Of a DNA stretch of 64,000 nt, positions 58,689 to 64,000 are shown piece after piece (position 1 is the stretch's first letter; every line of letters starts with the position of its first letter). The notes under the pieces are model-generated. The model saw only the letters and a program-made list of their open reading frames with translations, ran no database searches and was not told the origin of the DNA. The DNA comes from Vampirovibrio chlorellavorus (lineage in GTDB: Bacteria; Cyanobacteriota; Vampirovibrionia; Vampirovibrionales; Vampirovibrionaceae): contig LAPX01000013.1 in assembly GCA_001858525.1 (NCBI GenBank), positions 1 to 64,000 of the forward strand. The letters run 5' to 3'. The position numbers and the translations under genes are program-made.

Positions 58689-60278
58689 GTGAACACTCTT
58701 TCCCCTTCCACCACCAATTTGGCCCGATGCATTTTTGAGGTGGCGGAAAGTCGTCCAGACCATCCGGCCTTGGTGGGACGCGGCGGGGTGCTGTCCTATG
58801 AGGCTTTGGCCCAGAAAATGACCCGCCTGGCAGGGGCTGTGGAGCAACTGGGCTTGCAAACCGGCGATCGGGTGGCGTTGTTGCTTTATAATACGCAGAC
58901 TTTTGTGGTGGCCTACTTTGCCCTGCTCAGTCTGGGTATTGCCGTGGTGCCGGTGAATACTCGCCTGACCGCCAGTGAGATTGACGTCATTCTGGAAGAC
59001 GCCCAAGCCAAGTTGCTGATTAGCTCGCTGGAGTTTTTCAACACCATCACCCAGTTGCAGGCGGACTGCTTGCAAGGCTTGGTGCTTGATACGGAGTTGC
59101 TGGCCAGCGAAGAGGAATTGGATCCGCTACTGGATGCCTTCCCCTTGGGGTGTGCCTTGTACCGCTTAAATGAATTGCTGGCCCGGAAACTGGAGTCTCA
59201 GCAGCCGGTGCCTTACGATTTGCCCGGGCATACCCCGGCAGCCTTGATCTACACCTCGGGTACCACCGGGAAGCCCAAAGGGGTTATTCTCAGTCATCGC
59301 AATATAGAAGCGGACGCCCAAGCCAACGTGGCGGTCATTGAGGCCGTTCCGGACGATCGATTGATCACCATTTCCCCCTTGTTTCACGTGTTTGGGCAAA
59401 CCAACATTCTGGTATCGGCCATGATGGCCGGGGCCACCGTGGTACTGGTGCGCAAGTTCAGCCCCAAAACGGTGCTGGAGACCATTGAGCGTCATAAAGT
59501 GACCTTTATGGCCGCTGTGCCCACCATGTACCTGATGATGCTGACCCATTTGCGGGAGAAAACCTTTGACCTGTCCTCCTTGCGGGTCTGCCACTCCGGG
59601 GCGGCTCCCATGGCCGTGGATACCTTCCACGAGGTGGAGCAATACTTCGGGGCTCCGGTGCAGGAGGGCTACGGACTGTCAGAAGCCTCTTCCATTGTCT
59701 GCTCCAACCCGTTGCATGGTCCCAGAAAACCTGGCTCCGTCGGCTTACCCCTGCCAGGGGTTCAGGTGAAAGTCCTGCGGGATGATGATACGGAAGCGGC
59801 GGTGAATGAAATCGGCGAGTTGCACGTGCAAGGCGAGATCGTTATGCAGGGGTATCACCAGCGCCCGGAGGAAACGGCCAAAAGCCTGCGTCAATTCCCG
59901 GATGGCACCTGGCTGAAGACCAAGGATTTGGGCTACAAGGACGAAGAAGGCTACATTTACATCGTGGATCGCACCGATGATCTTATTAACATCGGCGGAG
60001 TGAAAGTTTACCCCCGAGAGATTGAAGAGGTGCTGTTCAAGCACCCGGCCGTGCAAGCGGTGGCCGTGACCGGAGTGCCTTCTACCTTGCACCACGAGGC
60101 CATTAAGGCCTTTGTGGTCACCAAAGCGGATCAAACATGCTCCAAGGAAAGTTTGATGGAGTTCTGTCGCCCGCATCTGGCGGACTTCAAGATTCCCAAG
60201 TATTACGAGTTTGTGGAAGCCATCCCTCAGGGGGCCACCGGCAAAATCCTGCGCAAAGACCTGCGCCGGGATATTTAA
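58689..60278 (+). CDS. Long-chain acyl-CoA synthetase-type AMP-dependent ligase
   Basis: Adenylate-forming enzyme of 529 residues activating a fatty or other carboxylic acid. Motifs: YTSGTTGKPKGVILSH (the P-loop-like A3), EGYGLSEAS (A5), ...LKTKDLGYKDEEGYIYIVDRTDDLINIGGVKVYP (A7-A8) and the C-terminal lysine of QGATGKILRKDLR. Start GTG at 58689 is eight bases after def, with a weak site. The chain length and role (fatty acid uptake, siderophore or other) are not known. Likely co-transcribed with def. Confidence 0.93.
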   Translation: MNTLSPSTTNLARCIFEVAESRPDHPALVGRGGVLSYEALAQKMTRLAGAVEQLGLQTGDRVALLLYNTQTFVVAYFALLSLGIAVVPVNTRLTASEIDVILEDAQAKLLISSLEFFNTITQLQADCLQGLVLDTELLASEEELDPLLDAFPLGCALYRLNELLARKLESQQPVPYDLPGHTPAALIYTSGTTGKPKGVILSHRNIEADAQANVAVIEAVPDDRLITISPLFHVFGQTNILVSAMMAGATVVLVRKFSPKTVLETIERHKVTFMAAVPTMYLMMLTHLREKTFDLSSLRVCHSGAAPMAVDTFHEVEQYFGAPVQEGYGLSEASSIVCSNPLHGPRKPGSVGLPLPGVQVKVLRDDDTEAAVNEIGELHVQGEIVMQGYHQRPEETAKSLRQFPDGTWLKTKDLGYKDEEGYIYIVDRTDDLINIGGVKVYPREIEEVLFKHPAVQAVAVTGVPSTLHHEAIKAFVVTKADQTCSKESLMEFCRPHLADFKIPKYYEFVEAIPQGATGKILRKDLRRDI

Positions 60279-60320
60279 CAGGATATTGAAAGCGTACGGA
60301 AGCACAAGGAAAGCCTGACT

Positions 60321-60893
60321 ATGTCTAACACCATGTCTAACACCCGGGCCATGCAAGATGAGTTGTTCCAGATTATCAAGCGCCTGTCCTTTAAAACCGG
60401 CGACTTTATTCTGGCCTCCGGGCAACGCTCTAGCTATTATGTGGATTGCCGCCTGAGTACACTGGATGGGCGGGGAGCCTATCTGATCGGGCAATTGCTC
60501 TATGATCGCCTGGTGAATCTACATCCTGATGCGGTGGGCGGGATGACCCTGGGTGCCGATCCCATTGTCAGCAGCATTTTGTACCGCAGTGCTGAAGTGG
60601 GTAAGCCCATGGCTGGCTTTATTGTGCGCAAAGAGGCCAAAGGCCACGGGGCTGGCAACCAGATTGAGGGCAACATGGCCCCCTGGATGCGGGTGGTACT
60701 GGTGGAAGACGTGGTCACTACCGGGGGCTCTACGCTGAAAGCCATTGAAGCCATACGCAAAGCTCACCCCAGTGTTGAGATTGTGGGGGTGTTGGCCATT
60801 ATCGATCGGAATGCAGGCGGAGCAGAAGCCTTTAGTCGTCTTGGGATTCCGTTTCAGGCGATTTACAACGTTCAAGCATTTCTGGCGGAATAA
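60321..60893 (+). CDS. pyrE: Orotate phosphoribosyltransferase
   Basis: Pyrimidine enzyme of 190 residues that adds orotate to PRPP to give OMP. The PRPP loop is VVLVEDVVTTGGSTLKA and the N-terminal FKTGDFILASGQRSSYYVDCR is typical. ATG at 60321 follows AAGGA; the 12-base start ATGTCTAACACC is repeated in tandem (60321-60332 and 60333-60344), so a second ATG and two copies of MSNT exist. The 3' end runs 62 bases into the convergent zinc-ribbon gene. Confidence 0.96.
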   Translation: MSNTMSNTRAMQDELFQIIKRLSFKTGDFILASGQRSSYYVDCRLSTLDGRGAYLIGQLLYDRLVNLHPDAVGGMTLGADPIVSSILYRSAEVGKPMAGFIVRKEAKGHGAGNQIEGNMAPWMRVVLVEDVVTTGGSTLKAIEAIRKAHPSVEIVGVLAIIDRNAGGAEAFSRLGIPFQAIYNVQAFLAE

Positions 60894-61215
60894 AGCGCTG
60901 CCAGTCTCCATCCAGGTTGTTGATAAACTGATGGGCGGACAGGACATCATCTTCGGTGATGGGGTCGTACTCGGCCAGGCGCATCAATTCTTCATCGGTC
61001 AGTTCCGGATCGGGGAAGGTGTGATCCCGCTGGGAGGCTTCCACGCCGACCATGGCCACCCCATTCTGGGTGTCGCAGTGGGTGCAGTAGACGTTCACGA
61101 TGTAAATGCCCTCTTCCTGCCGCAAGAGTTGAATATCTTCTGGCGTGAAGCTGTGTGAGCAGAAATTACAGCGCATGCGACTGAAAAAGCTTTGGATCAG
61201 TTGGAAGGCATCCAT
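60832..61215 (-). CDS. Zinc-ribbon hypothetical protein
   Basis: Protein of 127 residues with two CxxC knuckles (C16/C19 in RCNFCSH, C44/C47 in YCTHCDT) making a four-cysteine zinc ribbon in the first 50 residues, then an acidic, helical part. It might be a transcription or translation-associated small protein; no family identified. ATG at 61215 has AGAGG eight bases upstream. The last 62 bases are antisense to the end of pyrE. Confidence 0.8.
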   Translation of the reverse strand: MDAFQLIQSFFSRMRCNFCSHSFTPEDIQLLRQEEGIYIVNVYCTHCDTQNGVAMVGVEASQRDHTFPDPELTDEELMRLAEYDPITEDDVLSAHQFINNLDGDWQRFIPPEMLERCKSPETESQDD

Positions 61216-61322
61216 TATGCACCTCTCGATCATTTCTGTGGGACGAGCGCGACTATCTCTTGATTATAGACCTTATTATGGGAATATAAAGGTGGTTTCA
61301 CAAAAAAATAAGATTTAAGCTG

Positions 61323-61769
61323 ATGCCCACCCCCTCTGACTCTCCAAAACCGCTCCCCTTGCTGCATAGCATGGATCTGGATGTGAATATTTTTGACACG
61401 GACTGCTACGGCGTGATGTGGCATGGCGCCTACACCAAATGGCTGGAAATGGGCCGGGTGAAATTGCTGGAAGCTCAGGGCTATATCTTTCCCAAGCCGG
61501 GCGATCCGGAGGGTTACGTGTTTCCGGTGGTGGAGCAAAACCTGAAGTATAAACGTTCTGCCCCTTACGGGGATAAACTGGTTTTGAGTACCCGGTTGGC
61601 CGTGGATGGCTACAAGCTGTTGTTCCTGCAAAATTTTCGCAGTCAGCAAGCGGATCAGGTGACTTTGGAAGCGGTGACCACCGTGGTGGTGGTGGATGCC
61701 CAGTGGCGGGTGCAACGTCGTTTGCCGGAAGCCCTGAAGGCCATCATCGGTTTGTCTGGCATTGCCTAG
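61323..61769 (+). CDS. Acyl-CoA thioesterase, 4HBT hot-dog family
   Basis: Protein of 148 residues with the 4-hydroxybenzoyl-CoA thioesterase signature DTDCYGVMWHGAYTKWLEMGR (DTD...GVxxHxxY), in which the first Asp is the catalytic one. The later KRSAPYGDKLVLSTRL matches YbgC/FadM-like hot-dog enzymes. It should hydrolyse an acyl-CoA. It sits near the acyl-CoA ligase but in a separate transcription unit, divergent from the zinc-ribbon gene. Confidence 0.87.
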   Translation: MPTPSDSPKPLPLLHSMDLDVNIFDTDCYGVMWHGAYTKWLEMGRVKLLEAQGYIFPKPGDPEGYVFPVVEQNLKYKRSAPYGDKLVLSTRLAVDGYKLLFLQNFRSQQADQVTLEAVTTVVVVDAQWRVQRRLPEALKAIIGLSGIA

Positions 61770-61823
61770 TTCAAAGCGCCTGAAAAGACCACTGAAGCGT
61801 CATGTGAGCCACGGTTCATTCGT

Positions 61824-63161
61824 TTAGCTGGGCAATGCGGGTGTATCCACTTGATGGTTGTAGGTGCTTCCCTTGTGCTCGGTTTTATCCCAGCGGGTGC
61901 GGCGTTCCTTTTGCCATAGCACCTTCACCATAATGCCAAACACCAGCGGTATCCACAAAATGGTCAGATAAATCGAGGTGACTGCTGTCCACTTGAGGGC
62001 TTCCCAGAAAGGCGGGCGGTTAAAGCGAATAATAGCCACGATAATGGCCGAACCAATGCCCAGGCAAAAAATGGGAATGACCAACAGGGAGGAAATAATG
62101 CGGGTGGAGGTCGGATCGGCCATAATGACGCCCCAGCCCAGCTGAATGAGGTCCATGACCAGCCACAGGGGCAGCAAAAATTCCAGAAAGTAAGCCACCA
62201 TATCCAGGGTGGTGCGCAAGGAAGCCTTGCGGGACTTGAGCAACGGGCCAGCGTATTCCAGATACCGGAACAGGGTGCCTTCCGTCCAGCGCCGCCGCTG
62301 CTTGAGCAAGCCGCCAAATTCAACAATGCCTTCCTCAAAAACCGGCACTTTGTGGGCAAAGCGAATATCCCAGCCCTCAATGTGCAAGCGGGTGGACAGA
62401 TCCAGGTCATCGGTCAGGGTGTTGACGTTCCACCCGTGAACTTCTTCCAGGGCTTCCCGCTTGACCAATTGACCGTTGCCGCGTAGTTCTACCGCGCCTC
62501 GCACACTGTCTCGGCCGTACTGGAAGTGGGAATCCAGTGAGTATTCGTAGTTCTGGCACTGGGTCAGCCAGTTTTCGTTGCCATTGGCGATGATTTTACG
62601 GGCCTGCACCGCGCCCACGTTTTCATCCGCTAAAAAGGGAACAATGCGGCGCAGGAAATCAGGCTCCACGTAAGCGTCAGCGTCGAATACACAGATAACT
62701 TCCCCATCGGTCAGGGTCAAGGCTTCGTTTAATACGGCGGGCTTTCCCGGAATGGCATCGGTGGGGCGCAGGTGATAGCGGAAGGGTAAGGGCAGCGTTT
62801 CTCCCAGCCGGGTCAGGATGGCCGGTGTCTGATCGGTGCTGCGGTCATCCATAATGAGCAGTTCATAATCGGGATAATCCAGCTTTAGCAGGTTATAAAT
62901 GGTGTTCTCGATAACCACTTGCTCGTTGTGGGCGGAAATAACCACGGAAACCTTGGGCAGGTAGTTCATATTCAGCGGTTTGGGGCGTTTGGCCTCCATA
63001 CGCTTATGGTGCACCATGGCCAGCGTCATCAGCCAGGTGTAGAGGATCATGAACACCAGCAACAAAATAACCGACGAGTAGCGGGGCATGACCTTTCCGG
63101 TCAAAAACACCACCAGCCAGATCACGGCAATCATACTCAGGAGAAGGATTTTTTCTTTCAA
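61824..63161 (-). CDS. Membrane glycosyltransferase family 2 (PgaC/BcsA-like)
   Basis: Processive-type GT2 of about 445 residues. Two N-terminal helices precede a catalytic domain: VVISAHNEQVVIE, MDDRSTD, FDADAYVEPDF (DxD), TDDLDLS and QRRRWTEG (QxxRW), as in poly-N-acetylglucosamine, hyaluronan or cellulose synthases. Three or four more helices follow at the C-terminus. TTG at 63161 (MKEKILLLSM) has CAGGA seven bases upstream and gives a sensible membrane start; a TTG at 63206 is also in frame. Product unknown. It follows the MurG-like gene in the same direction. Confidence 0.9.
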   Translation of the reverse strand: MKEKILLLSMIAVIWLVVFLTGKVMPRYSSVILLLVFMILYTWLMTLAMVHHKRMEAKRPKPLNMNYLPKVSVVISAHNEQVVIENTIYNLLKLDYPDYELLIMDDRSTDQTPAILTRLGETLPLPFRYHLRPTDAIPGKPAVLNEALTLTDGEVICVFDADAYVEPDFLRRIVPFLADENVGAVQARKIIANGNENWLTQCQNYEYSLDSHFQYGRDSVRGAVELRGNGQLVKREALEEVHGWNVNTLTDDLDLSTRLHIEGWDIRFAHKVPVFEEGIVEFGGLLKQRRRWTEGTLFRYLEYAGPLLKSRKASLRTTLDMVAYFLEFLLPLWLVMDLIQLGWGVIMADPTSTRIISSLLVIPIFCLGIGSAIIVAIIRFNRPPFWEALKWTAVTSIYLTILWIPLVFGIMVKVLWQKERRTRWDKTEHKGSTYNHQVDTPALPS

Positions 63162-63224
63162 GAGATTTTCCTGCCTGCTTCTAAACCTGATTAACTGTAA
63201 CCACAATGCCCATTTCGCACTTAA

Positions 63225-64000
63225 TTAATAGGCGGACAACCGATGGGCAAATTCTTTTAAATGATTGGCCGCCCGTAAAGCACCATGAATCTCAGCCGCC
63301 ATTGTAGCAAACTCACGGGTGCGAGACTCAAATTCTGGATCGCCCAGGAGCTGTTCGATGTTGGCGCACAAGCCCCGCTGCGAGCTGTCGCATAGCTCTT
63401 GATAGGACATGGTGAGGGAGACGCCCAATTCCGACATGCGGCTGGCGTTGTTTTCCTGCTCAATCTGCTGGCTGTCCGGAATGATTAGCGACGGTTTGCC
63501 CAGTGTCAGCAGTTCCATGGCCGTGCTGTGACCGGCCTGAGTGATGACCAGATCGGCGGCCTTGAAGTAGGGTGCGGCCTCTTTGACGAAGGGGTGAATC
63601 TGGGCGTTTTCCGGCACGTTGGCGGTGGTAAAGCTGGAGATGATAATGAAATCGAGATGGCTCATGCGCCGGGCCGCCTCAATAATGGCATCAAACAGGG
63701 GACGTCGGTACTCATGTCCCCCCAAAGAGGCCACGATCAGCGGCTTGTGGCTGGGCTTGGTGATGGCTTGCACTTCATCCGCCTGCCAGGCGACCAAGGG
63801 GCCCACAAAGCGGGTGCGTTTTTTGACCTGGTAATTATCGGAAAGATTGGGCAGGCATATGGTGTAAGGCGGGCTGAAATCGGGGATGAGAATCTCCTCG
63901 GCGCTGGACAGCCACAGTTTCATGACCCACTCGAAGGAGCGGCCAAACAGCTTGACCAAGGCGGAATCCCGCTCGAAAAAGGGATAAAAGGCGCTTTGGT
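63225..64000 (-). CDS. GT28/MurG-like glycosyltransferase, partial (runs off window end)
   Basis: Reverse frame open to the last base, so the N-terminal part lies beyond the window; 258 residues are visible. The visible part is the C-terminal half of a GT-B enzyme of family 28 (MurG, diacylglycerol and UDP-GlcNAc transferase relatives): LIVASLGGHEYRRPLFDAI, AADLVITQAGHSTAMELLTLGKPSLIIPD is the donor-binding block, here with Q-A-G-H-S-T as in MurG-type enzymes. 63 bases of gap separate it from the GT2 gene, which suggests a common role in an envelope or exported glycan. Confidence 0.88.
   Translation of the reverse strand, partial: QSAFYPFFERDSALVKLFGRSFEWVMKLWLSSAEEILIPDFSPPYTICLPNLSDNYQVKKRTRFVGPLVAWQADEVQAITKPSHKPLIVASLGGHEYRRPLFDAIIEAARRMSHLDFIIISSFTTANVPENAQIHPFVKEAAPYFKAADLVITQAGHSTAMELLTLGKPSLIIPDSQQIEQENNASRMSELGVSLTMSYQELCDSSQRGLCANIEQLLGDPEFESRTREFATMAAEIHGALRAANHLKEFAHRLSAY

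Noticed and set aside
1-64000. tRNA, rRNA, tmRNA, RNase P RNA, CRISPR arrays, IS transposases
   Set aside because: I looked through the intergenic stretches for their conserved parts and found none; a covariance-model search would be needed to exclude small RNAs.

Overview
The window is one contiguous piece of a bacterial chromosome of moderate GC content (roughly 50-55% by eye), densely packed with genes on both strands. I see no rRNA, tRNA, CRISPR array, phage or complete insertion sequence. The cell is a diderm: there is lipid A 4'-kinase (lpxK) next to a heptosyltransferase-like GT9 gene, a large AsmA/TamB-like protein, and signal peptides on several large proteins. Prepilin-like proteins with a nearly identical GFTLAELL...IATFTIPKIL start, a cyanobacterial-type low-temperature-induced protein, a DUF4127 protein, frequent TTG/GTG starts and secreted hydrolases suggest a non-photosynthetic relative of cyanobacteria (Vampirovibrionia/Melainabacteria, possibly near Vampirovibrio). 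This placement is an inference from general resemblance and was not tested.

Layout. 1-6.7 kb: end of an unknown protein, a CNT nucleoside transporter, then a forward group folC, unknown gene, dcd, tyrA. 6.8-16.4 kb: a secreted TPR protein with a degenerate matrixin domain, leuS, a 58-residue small ORF, rsmH, a prepilin, a secreted lipase-like hydrolase and an MFS transporter. 16.8-23.5 kb: a forward series with a short GT35 glucan phosphorylase lacking the usual PLP lysine, ftsE-ftsX, a membrane-anchored flavodoxin, miaB and folK. A 169-bp foldback element separates folK from the convergent mutS2. 23.7-28.3 kb: a reverse overlapping run lpxK, GT9, mutS2. 28.5-36.8 kb: a YkgJ-type cysteine protein, a 1280-residue transglutaminase/TPR exoprotein, a secreted GH9 glucanase, an AT-rich island with one small ORF, and a degenerate GGDEF protein. 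36.9-46.8 kb: a second prepilin, unknown small genes with nadD, a TadE-like protein, fur, tatA, the AsmA-like giant, a matrixin with an intact zinc site and a winged-helix regulator. 46.9-53.4 kb: a DoxX-like membrane protein, the coupled trio DUF4127-trmH-tatC, a low-temperature-induced-type protein, a strongly folded intergenic stretch and a secreted unknown. 53.5-64 kb: a methyltransferase, purE-purK, osmC, a two-ACT-domain regulator with a leaderless-type promoter, def, an acyl-CoA ligase, pyrE, a zinc-ribbon protein, a thioesterase, and two glycosyltransferases, the last running off the window.

Most genes are housekeeping: folate (folC, folK), purine and pyrimidine synthesis (purE, purK, pyrE, dcd), tyrosine (tyrA), translation and RNA modification (leuS, rsmH, miaB, trmH-like, def), division (ftsEX), Tat export (tatA, tatC) and envelope synthesis. 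The accessory part is a set of exported proteins that would suit a bacterium attacking or colonising other cells: GH9 glucanase, lipase-like hydrolase, transglutaminase/TPR protein, matrixin-like proteins, and pilin and TadE components. The points most worth following are the 169-bp foldback, the phosphorylase without its PLP lysine, the pair of intact and dead matrixins, the membrane-bound flavodoxin, and the palindrome-overlapped leaderless promoter at 57.5 kb.
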